From assembly GCA_020744425.1 (NCBI GenBank), contig JAGMUV010000002.1, positions 3,950,501-4,014,500 on the forward strand: a stretch of 64,000 bases of DNA, in the 5' to 3' direction. Positions 1 through 10,808 of the stretch are shown piece by piece. Each line of letters starts with the position of its first letter. Within the stretch, counting starts at the first letter, position 1. Origin of the DNA: Dactylonectria macrodidyma. Taxonomy: Eukaryota > Ascomycota > Sordariomycetes > Hypocreales > Nectriaceae. Both the position numbers and the translations under genes were made by a program. Under the pieces are notes generated by a model. The model saw nothing but the letters and a program-made list of their open reading frames with translations, was not told the DNA's origin and made no database searches.

Positions 1-962
1 TGGACCGTGGAAGCTTGCGATCCAAGACTGCTGCAGTTGACTGGATCGGCGCTACTCTCATCACCGTCGGCCTGTTGGCCCTCATGTTCGCCCTGACCGA
101 GGGCAACGTCGTCGGCTGGACCACGCCTTGGGTGCTCGTTCTTATCGTCGTGTCCTTTGTCATTATCATCGCCTTCGGATTTTGGCAGCACTATCTCGAG
201 ACCAAGACAACGCGCCCACCCCTTGTCAAGGTCTCCGTCTTCCGCAATTGGCGCTTCACGGCTGTTATGGTTATCATGGGCCTCTTCTTTGGCTCATTCA
301 ACAACTTCCTCATCTACGCCACATACTACTTCCAGGACTATCAGGGCTTGTCCCCCCTACAAACCATGTTGCGGTTTATCCCGACCGGAGTCGGCGGCTT
401 CATCATCGCATTCATCGTTGCCCACCTTCTGCACCGTGTTCCCACCTTCTTCATCCTAGCTAGTGGCCATGCTTGTGTGTGCATCGCGATCTTGCTCTAT
501 GTCGTTCCGATCCCACCCACCACGTCCTACTTTGCGTGGGGCTTACCAGCTATGATCCTGTCCGTAGCTGGCGCCGACACCGCGTGGCCGTGCTTGACGC
601 TCTTTACATCGCGCGCACTGCCGCAGGAGGACCAAGCCGTAGGCGGTGCTCTCATAAATGCCTCGGGCATGTTTGGCCGTGCTATTGCCCTGGCCATTGC
701 CACGGCGGTACAGACTTCGACCATGGCTTCTGCACGAGGCGTCAACATCCAGAATGTCGGGCCCGTGGAGCCCTGGGACGAGCCGTCGCTCAAGGGTCTG
801 CGCGCCGCCAGCTGGGCGAACTTTGTCATCGCGCTGCTCGCTTTGATCCTGGTGGTGTTGACATTCCGAAGCATGGAGATTATCGGCAAGAAGCCTGATC
901 GTCCTGAGCGGCCAGACGGCATGATGAGCGGCGATACGGGGGATGATCTAGAGAGGCGGTAA
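1..962 (+). CDS. MFS transporter, C-terminal part (truncated by window start)
   Basis: The reading frame is open from the first base and stops at 960-962, so only the last ~320 residues are present. About eight hydrophobic segments follow one another. The opening segment, with a D-W-I-G start and an A-L-T-E-G-N loop, is the pattern of the middle of 14-helix DHA2-type drug:H+ antiporters. Such proteins sit in the plasma or vacuolar membrane and export small molecules, or, in the fungal Azr1/YOR378W-like groups, drugs and borate. The tail after the last helix is short, charged and hydrophilic. The substrate cannot be told from this half. No intron is visible. The true start lies upstream of the window. 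Confidence 0.85.
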   Translation, partial: DRGSLRSKTAAVDWIGATLITVGLLALMFALTEGNVVGWTTPWVLVLIVVSFVIIIAFGFWQHYLETKTTRPPLVKVSVFRNWRFTAVMVIMGLFFGSFNNFLIYATYYFQDYQGLSPLQTMLRFIPTGVGGFIIAFIVAHLLHRVPTFFILASGHACVCIAILLYVVPIPPTTSYFAWGLPAMILSVAGADTAWPCLTLFTSRALPQEDQAVGGALINASGMFGRAIALAIATAVQTSTMASARGVNIQNVGPVEPWDEPSLKGLRAASWANFVIALLALILVVLTFRSMEIIGKKPDRPERPDGMMSGDTGDDLERR

Positions 963-1395
963 TTGACCATCGAATAGGTAGAGACAAAAGGAGGGGGAAA
1001 ATGGCGTTAGAGACAGGGTGGGATTATAGAGGTTTTGGGTAGTATGAGACATGGCAATCCCTGAAACATTGTCAACTGGTCATGATCAGTTTGTTTTGAA
1101 TCTATTGGACACATGCTGGATATTCCCGAGAACACGACCATATTTAGCTCCTTCTTCGACCTCCCCCCCCGTCGTTCTTTGCATGTCGTCGGACCTGATT
1201 TGCACCGGGCCCGGCTGATCGCCTGACACCAACCCCGGGCCGGCCGTGCGTTGTCCCGAGAAGTGGGCACATTCCGATGCGAACTCGTCCGTCATTCGAC
1301 CGAACTTCCAACTTCATATATCGACTTCTCCAGCCTTGAAACCCGATTTCCTGCAATCAGGATTCCTATCCATTTTAGGTACATACATCAGAATC
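963..1395. other. Intergenic, MFS 3' end to reductase promoter
   Basis: This holds the 3' flank of the MFS gene and the promoter and leader of the reductase. A short C run (about 1166-1174) is the only simple-sequence feature. I see no gene here. Confidence 0.6.
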
Positions 1396-2865
1396 ATGGT
1401 ACGCGAGACAGATATCGTTCTCCTCGGCGCAACGGGGTACACCGGCCGACTGTGCGCTGCGTATATGGCCAAGGCCCTCCCCGAGACTGTCACTTGGGCT
1501 CTTGCGGGTCGAAGCAAGGCCAAGCTTGAGATTGTTGCCAGGGAACTCGAGTACGGAGAAGCAGGGAAATGTATGTCGTGCCACCAAGACTGAAACCTGC
1601 CGAGTGACGTCGCTGCTCGTATGCAATCGCTAACAACTCGCTACCAAAAGGCAAGCTCCACGCTCTCAACCTCGCCTCGGACGACGCCATTGCAGAACTC
1701 GCCAAGTCTACGCGGGTCATTGTCAATGTCATCGGGCCGTATGCATCGACGTGCGGGACTTCGGTGATCAAGGCGTGTGCCGAAAACGGAACTGATTACG
1801 TTGACTGGTAAGTTCCCCTCCTGTCTTTCGCCCTTTTTATGTATGCACAGCAGCTCATGGTGCAACCAACAGCAGTGGTGAAATGCCCTGGCTGCAGGAG
1901 ATGATTGACCAGTATGACGAGGTCGCGCAAGCCTCTGGTGCAAAGGTACCGAGTCGACTTCATCCATTCATGGCCAGACTGGCTTAACCATCTAGATCAT
2001 CTTTACGGCTGGTTGGGGCGCCGTGCCTGCCGACCTCTCGACATACCTCGCCGTGCAGCACATCCGAAAGACCTTCGGCCTGCGCACCCGTGAGGTCCTC
2101 GCCTCACTCGATGACGTGCGCGGTAGCTTTAGCGGCGGCAGCATCAACTCGCTGTGCGACCTGACGGGCACCTACGGCCCGGCCCGTATCGCCGCGGCTT
2201 CGGCCCCGTTCCGACTAGCGCCGACTCAGCGCCGGTCCGCTGATATTTCCACCACCGGCGTCCTCCCGGGCCCGAACGCGTTCGGCGTTCAGAGAGTCGA
2301 CGGCCTCGGCGTGCTCATCGCCAACACTCAGGCCGACATCGAGACGGCCATCGTCGGCCGCAGCTGGGGCCTGTACGCCGGTGTGGCCCACGCCTCGCAG
2401 CGTCCCGACAGCTACGGCCATGACTTCTACTTCTCGTCGAGCATGCGCATGTCCAACGCCTTCACGGCCTGGAGCTTCCACATGGCCTTTTCGCTCCTCA
2501 GCGCAGCCCTTGCTCGAATACCGCCCCTGCGTACCTTCGTCAGCCAGCGGCTCTTCCCGGCCGGAACCGGCCCGTCTGCCATGGAGCGGGCAGGCCATTA
2601 CTTCCGCTACCGCACCCTTGCGGTTGCCGATGCTCCCGAAGATGCAGCAGCGCCAAAGGTCGAGGTGGAATTTGCGTACGACGGGGATTCGTACGTCTTC
2701 ACCGGCGTGTCATTAACCGAGGCTGCTCTACTGCTGCTCGAGGGAGGCACGCCGGCCCATGAATGCGGGGGAGGCATCCTAACGCCCGCGTTGCTCGGAG
2801 AGAGATTCGCAGAAAGACTGAAACGGCCTGGGGCGGATGTGAGGATCAATGTCAAGGCTGCATAG
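1396..2865 (+). CDS. Saccharopine dehydrogenase-like oxidoreductase (four exons)
   Basis: Exons 1396-1570, 1651-1807, 1873-1945 and 1996-2865 join into 424 residues. All introns have GT/AG ends and the joins restore conserved sequence. The N-terminus carries a Rossmann nucleotide-binding loop, G-A-T-G-Y-T-G-R at residues ~10-17, followed by an A-G-R-S strand end. A Y-V-D-C-S-G-E segment is rebuilt across the second intron. This is the family of saccharopine-dehydrogenase-like and trans-acting enoyl reductase proteins, usually 400-430 residues, mostly of unknown substrate and often membrane- or lipid-associated. A moderately hydrophobic stretch lies around 2460-2530. The classical lysine-pathway enzyme is less likely, because only the N-terminal domain matches. 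The start is the first ATG of the frame, before the Rossmann strand. Confidence 0.85.
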
Positions 2866-3051
2866 AGGGCTAAACAAAGAGCCGTTGTAAAATTATACCT
2901 ATTTTGGTGTGCTTGGTAAACATGTTAACAAAATCTAAAAGTAGCTGTGCAGCCTTGAGCGACGCCTTAAACCAAAAACAACCCAACAACTCGTTTTTCT
3001 AACGGGTATCACAATACGCAAAATGCAAAGACGCCAAGACCGGAGTCTATC
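2866..3051. other. Short convergent intergenic space
   Basis: The 3' ends of the reductase (plus) and the P4-ATPase (minus) face each other here across 186 bp. Nothing else is visible. Confidence 0.5.
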
Positions 3052-6000
3052 CTACCCTCCTCGTGTGTCCTCTATATCAATTTGGAGATCCAGGTCATCT
3101 TCCCCGTCAAGGGGTTCATCCCGGGATAGTCGCTGCAGCCGCCGTCGCATAACGGGATCCTGCTCGAGCTCCTGCCAGAGCTCTACATCCCATTCCTCGA
3201 TGTTGTCGCCGACCCGGCTCTGTTTCCAGGGCGGCCAGTTCCATAGGCCCAGCAGGAGAAGCTGGCGCTTCACGGCTTTGACCAATATCTCCATCAAGCC
3301 GATGAGGCCGAGGACAATGAAAACCGTTGACCACCAAACGGCGTCGGCCCCGAAGAGGGTGGTGAAGCCGTCGCGGATCGCATACGTGCCGGATGGCTTG
3401 GGGGCATAGACACCATCGAGGAAGGAGAGCCAAGCAAACCAGCCCCATGTAGTAAGGAAAAAAGAAAACATGACAATGCCAGTCTTGTAGTGAGTTTCGA
3501 AAATGCTGTGGTTGTTAGCCATGGGGGACGAAATAGAACTGAAGAGTATGTCACATACAAGAGCTTCCAGTTGATCCACAGAATGCCAACCGTGAATGTG
3601 AGCGTGCCCAAAGCGTACAGGCCTTGGTCGCGAGCAGCCGGCGAGATCCAACCGTAGCCAGACCAAATACCATACCAACAGACAACGCCCTGAATTGCTC
3701 CAAGCAGCATCCACCTGGCAAACTTCCAGATGTTCAAACCCATGTTTCGTTGGCCGAAGACGTAAAGCTCGGGAACCGCCAAGAGGGTTTCTGCTCTGAG
3801 GTCTTGCTCCCATATTCCCATGCAAATCACACAAAGACTGGTAAAGAGAGTGTTAAATACAGTTAAGCTCGTTGCTTCGTACAGAGATGTACCGCTGTAT
3901 CCAGCATATCTCTGATACTGAGCCGTTGGAAGATAGAAGAACATTTCTTTCCAAAATGTACAAAGAATGAACTTGGCGGTGCGAACGTAGTTCCACCGCC
4001 CATGAACGAGCAGCAATCGCTGCAAAAATCGGAACTGTGCGACGGCGTAGTCTGCTACTCGCGCCGCTTGCAGACCCTCTTTGCCGGAAATGCCAACTCC
4101 GACGTGACTGGCCGAAATCATAGCTAAGTCGTTGGCACCGTCGCCGATAGCCAGTGTCAAGCCTCGTGATTTGCTGCCCCAAGTGCCCTTCAATCGAGAT
4201 CGGACAGTGCGGACGAGGAGGGCTTTTTGCGCGGGAGAGGCTCGACAGCAGATGACTGAATCAACTCGCAACATCACGCTGTAGAAATCGCTTGAAAGCT
4301 CCACCGACTTCTCGACAGCGGCAAGAGTCTGGCCATCAATGACCACCACACTGTGGATGGAGCCGGCCTGAAGATCCTCGGACAGTGCAATCAGTTGCGA
4401 ACCGAGAGCGCCCTTGGTTATGTCGAGGATATAGAGATCAGATCCTGGTTTACAAAGACGAGCTGAGTGCGCAATGTTGATTGCCGTCTCTCGCTTGTCG
4501 CCAGTAAGCATCCAGATTTTGATATTGGCTCGGCGCAGTCTGTCAATGGTTTCCGGAACTCCTTTTTGAAGCTTGTCCTCGATGGCGGTCGCGCCGACGA
4601 GATCGAAAGATTGCTCGATCTGATCGCCCGCAGCTTCAATAAGTTCCTGTCGGTCGACAAGACTGGTCGTGGCAGCGTCCCAGGTCTTTTTCCATGATGA
4701 GTATTCATGCTCCGTGACAAACTTTTGCGCATAGAGAAGTGTTCGTAGGCCCTCCGTAGCGAAGTCATCGAGATGCTTGAAACACTTGGTGAACACTTCC
4801 GAATCATCATAGATGGATGGGTCGTCGAGAAAATCAAAATGATCGGGAACCGGGGCTTGGTAGTGGACTGGCGTGTGCAAGAATTGGCTCTTGGGGACGT
4901 CGATCGAAACACCTCGAGTAGTAATGGAGAGGCGAGGTTTGTCCTCGGACCGACGAGCAAGTCTACTAAACTCGAACGACTTGCTCCGGTCTGCCATTGA
5001 ACGCCTGTTAGTGCTTTGTTCCCTTGATATTCCAGGGTTGCGGCGAATTGTAATGCTAGGCCTTCCACCAAAGCTGTTGCGTTGCTCTTGCTGCTCGCTG
5101 CGACGGTACAACTCGCGTTCCAAGTCTGCACTTTTCCGCACCTCCGTGGCCTTTTGCTTGGCAAGGGTCGACATCTTGAGGCGTGGGAGAATATGGGAGT
5201 CGGCGCCTTTGCAGATGACGGCGATTCGACCATCGGGATAACGAACGAGGATAGACATCCTCTTTCGAGCGCTGCTAAACTCAATTACGTCCAAAACCTG
5301 ATACTTTTGCTCCTCTTCTCGCCCTTCCGGGGATGTGATCCGCAATGTAATTGTCTGGGTAGTGCGATTGACAACAAGATATCCCAATTCTTGAGCAGCT
5401 CTCACGAGAGCAAGCTCATCGGGAGACGAGGCTTGAAATCCCAATACGCCATCCTCACCATACTCAGGCAGGCAGGTATGACACAGTGCCATTGCCAAAA
5501 TGTACTGCTTGGCTTTGCGAGAGAACGCCGAATTCGGTCGAAGTCGAATATATTCGATCATATCGGTTGTTGTAACGTCAGGCTGGACATGGTCTGGCCG
5601 TCCTGTTGAACGCCATTGTGACGATGACCTGCGGCCCATAGAGGGTCGAGATGGCGACATGGAAGGTCTTGAGGGCGACATGGAAGGTCGTGTGGGCGAC
5701 ATGGATGGTCGTGTGGGCGATGCAAGCAGCATGTTGTTCGGAGGTTGAGGTTGCTCCTCTGGGATAACTACTGTGACAGATTCGTGGTTGATCACAGACG
5801 GCGTTCTGCTCGAGTCATCATCCCCAAGCTTAATAGCTTCGATCTCGGCGGTGTCCTTCTGCTCAAGATCCATCTCATGAAGCCAGACAGTTCCGGCAAC
5901 ACTGATTTTGCGAAATTTCATGACGTTGTCTGTCAAAGTGCCGGTCTTGTCCGAAAAGATGTAACCGACCTGACCCAGATTCTCGAGGATAGTGTTGGTG

Positions 6001-7489
6001 TTGCAACGAGCAGGAGTATCTGATTCTTCATCATACATGTCGATATCCGAGTTCAACATGAGGAGCTGGCCGATTTTGACGATTTCCAGACTGATGTACA
6101 AGGCGAGCGGAATGACGTTGTTGAACATGATGATGAAGGCGATGATGATTTGGTAGAACGGAACCGCCGCCTGGTTCAGATACCAAGAATGCCTCTCCGT
6201 ATCCTTCTGCCACTTGACGTATCCCATTGACACTCCCACTGACAGAATAATGACGTAAACAGCCAAGGCAACGACAATCTTGTTGACAACCCTTTCGAGG
6301 GCTGGTTTCTTGGCTTTGGGGTGTTTGTTTGCGTTCATTCTGATCTTACATTCTTCGCCGGTATTGACAACGATACCGTACGCGGAGCTGGTATTGCGCA
6401 ACACACTGCCTCTGTAGATTACCTCGTTCAAGGTCAATGGGACGGTCTTATCACCCACAGTAACACGACCGTCGAAGTTGAAGAGATCAGGGTTCGGATC
6501 CTCGATGACGAACTGGGCGGCGCATTTGGAGACGCCTTCGATTGAATTGCATCCTTCTAGGGCGTGTGTGACTTGCTTGGCCTTGAGGTTCGTTTCTCCA
6601 TCCAAAGCCATTGTTTCAATGTACGCAATTCCGTTCTCTCCATCGCTGTGGAGCAACACTATATCAGCAGGAACGGGCTCGTCCCGGGATAACCTGATGA
6701 CATCTCCAACTTTGATATCTCTCCATCGCACGGGAACCCATCGAGTACCCTGGAATTCCTCGTCGGGGACTGGACGAGGCACGGATGTTGAATTAACGAT
6801 GAATGGGTTGTAGCGCCTCCATAAACTGTTCACCACGACTCGTCCCGTGTATTTGTCTTCCTTGCCGAGAACTGTAGCGAAGTATGCATTTTCGACTTCG
6901 TCAAGTCGATGTCGTCGATAATCGTCATAGCCTTCCTTGACAATGGTCAAGAGAACGAAAAACAGGAGCGGTAGGATAGTCGTGTATGATCCAGTCGTGG
7001 ACAAGCCGGGGATCTAGTCCAAAGAGTCAGCACCAAAGTCCCAAAGTCCGTGTCACAAGTTAGGAACACGCCTGGTAAGTGGGCACATACCATCTGCGGA
7101 ATACCGACGCATAGGAAATAAAAGTTTCCCACACGCGAGAACTGAAAGAAAAGCTGCTTCGGCACGAAGTCCCAAACTGTGTAGCGGGAGGTTCGGATGG
7201 TGTTGGATATGTAAGAGACACCGCGGTTAGTATCAACGAGAGGCTTCCCGTGCTCGAGCTCGAGAGGGATATGGCGGCCATCATTGGAAGCGACGATGTG
7301 CTTTCGGCGGAGGATCATCTCGACGATGGTCCTCTGATAGACAGCGGCGGCGGCATCCTTCAGGCGGCGGCTCACCGGTACCGGTGTAGAGGAAGCGGTA
7401 GCATCGTTTCGCAGCCGAGTGCGACGGCGAGCCCTGTCCGAGACGGTATGCCCCGGGCCCTTCTCCTGGTCGGAGCGGGCTTGCGGCAT
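3052..7489 (-). CDS. dnf3: P4-type phospholipid flippase, Dnf3-like
   Basis: Exons 7489-7091, 7013-3559 and 3505-3052 join into 1435 residues. Introns are 77 and 53 nt. The phosphorylation motif D-K-T-G-T-L-T-D-N is encoded near 5925-5951 (Asp about residue 488). A-L-D-G-E-T-N-L-K of the actuator domain lies near 6585-6611, T-G-D-K-R-E-T near 4488-4508 and the hinge G-D-G-A-N-D-L near 4128-4150. These are P4-ATPase hallmarks. Wording around the phosphorylation site (D-N-V-M-K-F-R-K-I-S) and the long nucleotide-binding insert favour the Dnf3 class over Dnf1/2 or Drs2. It flips phospholipids to the cytosolic leaflet of late-secretory or plasma membranes, normally with a Cdc50-type partner, not seen here. 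A four-fold seven-residue S-P-[TS]-R-P-S-M repeat lies in the cytosolic insert. The start is the first ATG in frame before the conserved N-domain. Confidence 0.93.
5637..5720 (-). repeat. 21-nt x 4 coding tandem repeat in the flippase gene
   Basis: Four in-frame 21-nt units encode S-P-T/S-R-P-S-M heptads in the large cytosolic loop. Each unit offers Ser-Pro or Thr-Pro sites, so the tract is a plausible phosphorylation segment. That role is inference. Confidence 0.85.
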
Positions 7490-8735
7490 GACGATGGAAC
7501 CAAACGAGTGACAGCGACAGCGACTATGCGACTACGGACGTGCGTGGTCGGCTGCCATGCATGGACAGTATGGTGCCAAGTGCAGGCGACTGGCAAGTGA
7601 AAGAAGGGCTATCCAGTGACAAGGCTTGCGGGACCTGTCGATTGATGGGATGAGAGGGGCGTCCGTCGGTGGCTAATCGAGAACGTCGGATGCACGTAGT
7701 CGTAGTTGGAGGTAGTCGACGTAGCCGGGCTGGGTTGGACGCGGCTTGGTGGCGTGGCGTGGTTTTCTGTAGGTGGGCGAAGGATGCCCCGGTTGGCCCG
7801 AAGAACAGACAGCGGCTGAAAGAATGACGTGTGTACCTCTACCCCCTACACAACTGGAAAAAGGTACATGCAGCGACCCCAAGAGAGAGTGAGAGTCCCA
7901 GCGCAGTGCGGCTGAAATGATGGCGGCTCAATACCACAAATGAATGGGACGATGCGTACTGAGCGCTGAGCGGACGGCTAGTTGTAAGACTGCAGTGCGG
8001 ATTGCAGGTTGAGGCTCCGGCGGAGGTAACGGTTGTTGTGCATACCTCCAAGGCACCCACTGGTACTCTATCCCTATCTGGGTCACGATGCTGATTAGAT
8101 TACCATGGAGATGGGGTCTCTTTTCGGTCTCTCCGCCCCTCCGAGCACGAGATGGGGGCACTAGATGGAGCACTAAGCTGACCAGGCTGACGATGAGAAT
8201 CGGACTCGTGGACCACCAGCGAGCAGCCCAAGCGGGGTGAAAATTAAATGGCACACCTTTGGTAGTAAGGATACTTGGCTGACAATAGTGCCGATCACCT
8301 TGACGGTTCGACACTAGCTAGTGTGCATGAGTAATTTTGTCATGCTTCTAAAGTGTGCCATTTGTTTTTCGCATCACTTTTTGGCAGCGAAGAGTGGTTG
8401 GTGGAGTGCGTGCTGCGGTTTGTAGGCGGATCCATCATTCCCTCCAAGATTGGATCAACCTGCGTCAGCACACGTCCATAACTTGGCTCACAGCAATGAG
8501 ATACATGGGATTGGATCGTCCAACGCCTTCCCAACTTGAGCTGCTTAACCTCTAGGGCCCGTAACCCGTTCTGGATGTCCTGGATATATCTCCATAATAC
8601 AATCCCCATCAGGGCCACCTACAGGACGACACCACTCCGGCATGCGAAGTACCAATGCGAAGTATGCGAAAGACATGCGCAGGGCAACCTCTCAGGGACA
8701 ATTCGCATGGCAATTGGCAGGGAATTCCACAGGGC

Positions 8736-8820
8736 ATGGATGGATGGATGGATCATGGATGGATGGATCATGGATGGATGGATCATGGATGGATCATGGA
8801 TGGATGGATCATGGATGGAT
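8736..8820. repeat. TGGATGGATGGATCA minisatellite
   Basis: A 15-bp unit built of TGGA tetramers closed by TCA repeats about five times, with one shortened copy. Copy number is likely variable between strains. Confidence 0.9.
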
Positions 8821-8837
8821 AGGCCACCTTTGCATCT

Positions 8838-8882
8838 TCCAGCATCACCACCTTCATCACCACCTTCACCACCACCTCCACC
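8838..8882. repeat. CACCTTCATCAC-type triplet array
   Basis: Imperfect C-A-C/T-T-C triplets run directly after the TGGA minisatellite. The two arrays are only ~18 bp apart. Confidence 0.7.
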
Positions 8883-10539
8883 ACGTAGGTGGGACCCTTA
8901 GGGGGTCTAGGGGTGCGAAATGATGCAGTCCCGTCAACTGCAGTTGAAATGATGCATTCGCTGCAGTTGTGTTGCGCTTGTAGCGGGGCCAGACCACCAA
9001 CGGTTTGCTGCCTGCAGCGCTGCATAGCACCACTGCCCTGGCTGCTCGCTGCCCCAATGACACCAACTTCGCCAGCGGCCCCAGCGCCCCTCCTTATGCC
9101 CTGTGGCAGCTCCGTACCCCCCGGAAGCCCACTGGGGGCCCCTGACGGGCAACGCTTGTGGCTCATTGCCCCAATGCTCCAGGCCCCCCCCCTGCCCCCC
9201 CCTAGCCTCTGCCCAGACTTGTCTTGCACCCTGTTTTGGCGACTACTCTCATCATATCCCGAACGGTGGGACGGGGTTGCAGCTCCAAGAGGGAATCCAA
9301 GAGGCTCGGGAACGTTGTCAGAAAGCCCGGTAACCCGGGCAAATTCTTTCTCGCTTCCGCAGGCTGCCCATTCGGTCCCAATTGGGTGAGGGGGGCGAGA
9401 TTGCCACCGTAGATGCGCCCCATGATAATTCTCAGATCATCTTCAACATGTTGCCAAGTTGCGCTGCTAGCTCCTAGCAACCTTATCCCCCTGCGGAGAC
9501 CTTGTGGAGGTGGTCCGGCAGTACTCAAGAGGACATGGCATCATACTACGTACAGGTAGGTTTCCGCAACAGAGTCCCACCAAACTCCACTTGCCTTCCG
9601 AATCCTTGACGACAACGTCCCTTGAGAGACCCCCTTGACGATGACGGGCCTTTGATGGGGACAGCAACGGATTGAACAGGAATCACTGGATGATCATCCC
9701 AGCACACGTCCTTTGGTGCGCTAGAGTTCCTTTGAGTCTTCTAGACTTTTCCGATGGCGCCAGGGAGGGAACAGCGGCCTGCGGCTACCTGTTGCTCTAC
9801 AGGGGTTGTCAGCCCACGCCTCCGTATTGTTTTTTTTTTGCTTCTTGCGCGGCTGCTTAAGACGCGGCAAGCCATGCCCCGGACTTCGGAGGATGGGGGG
9901 ACCCAAAACAAAAAAAAACAAAAAAAAAACATGCAAAACGGCGCTTGAATCGACATCGGCATAGTCCCGTTGGCCCGTATTCCCGTAAGGCAAGTGATTA
10001 ACACGCATTTAGCAGTGGGATATACTAGTAGTATTATGGAACTAACACGACTCAACGACACGGGATAATGAAGACTTCAAGAAAGCCGACAGAGATGCCT
10101 CGGATTTTGTTTACCTACCTACCTAATGCTGATATCATTAAAGTCATAGCTCGTACAGTACAATTAGGGATTAGATACGCCCTTGCCCCAAAGGGCGCCT
10201 TCTTCTCAAAAAGTCTATCCTCCGCCCTTGCCCTTGCTCGCGCTTTCTCACCACCCAATCCGCTAGCTGGAGTCCCCTGTTCCAAGCCTGCTCCGCGCGG
10301 CGGAATGTATTCCTCATCGACTTTTGTCGGCAGCCACCGCTTCGGGTCCCTCGGCGATGTGCCCTGAACGAAATCGTTCCTTTCCCCTTTTTGGTATGTG
10401 CGAGTTGCGCGTGCGAATCCTTGTTGAGCTTTTGCCGATTGTGTGTGAATGCATTTTTGTGTGGCAGTCTAGGCGTGTGCAATGTATGGATGGATGGATA
10501 GCGCGGGGTGTTGAATGTGGTGATACAGATGGACCAGCC

Positions 10540-10605
10540 TTGTTGTGTGTGGATTTGTGTGTGTGTCCGTGTGTCTGCAAATGTGTCTGAGTGTATGTGC
10601 ATGAC

Positions 10606-10636
<31 letters not shown>

Positions 10637-10710
10637 CTGGGTAAATATGTGAGTGTGTGAAAGTTGCGTGAGAGTCGTGTATGTGTGTGTGTGGTGGTGT
10701 TGGTTGGTGA
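10540..10710. repeat. TG/CA microsatellite tract
   Basis: A GT-rich tract has a pure core of about 13 GT units at 10609-10634, with interrupted TGTG runs on both sides. It lies just 3' of the asparaginase gene. Confidence 0.9.
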
Positions 10711-10808
10711 TGGGTAGCGTGGTGGGTGATGGGTGATGGGTATGCATGCGAGTGTGTCTGCACCCATCCCTCATTGAAGACGAACCCTTCCCTTTCCTGG
10801 TATTCGAT

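Larger units (their letters stand above)
7490..10808. other. 3.3 kb intergenic region
   Basis: This holds the flippase promoter and leader, two minisatellites (8736-8820 and 8838-8882), A/T homopolymer runs near 9831-9840 and 9908-9930, a TG tract near 10540-10710 and the 3' flank of the asparaginase gene. Open frames here are short, proline- or histidine-rich by repeat translation and lack splice logic, so I call no gene. Confidence 0.55.

Noticed and set aside
1..2865. Secondary-metabolite cluster edge (MFS plus reductase)
   Set aside because: No polyketide synthase, peptide synthetase, terpene synthase or pathway regulator is adjacent; the next gene is a housekeeping flippase.
8889..9389. 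Pro/Ala-rich frames on both strands
   Set aside because: They follow from G/C-rich low-complexity DNA; no start context or splice logic.
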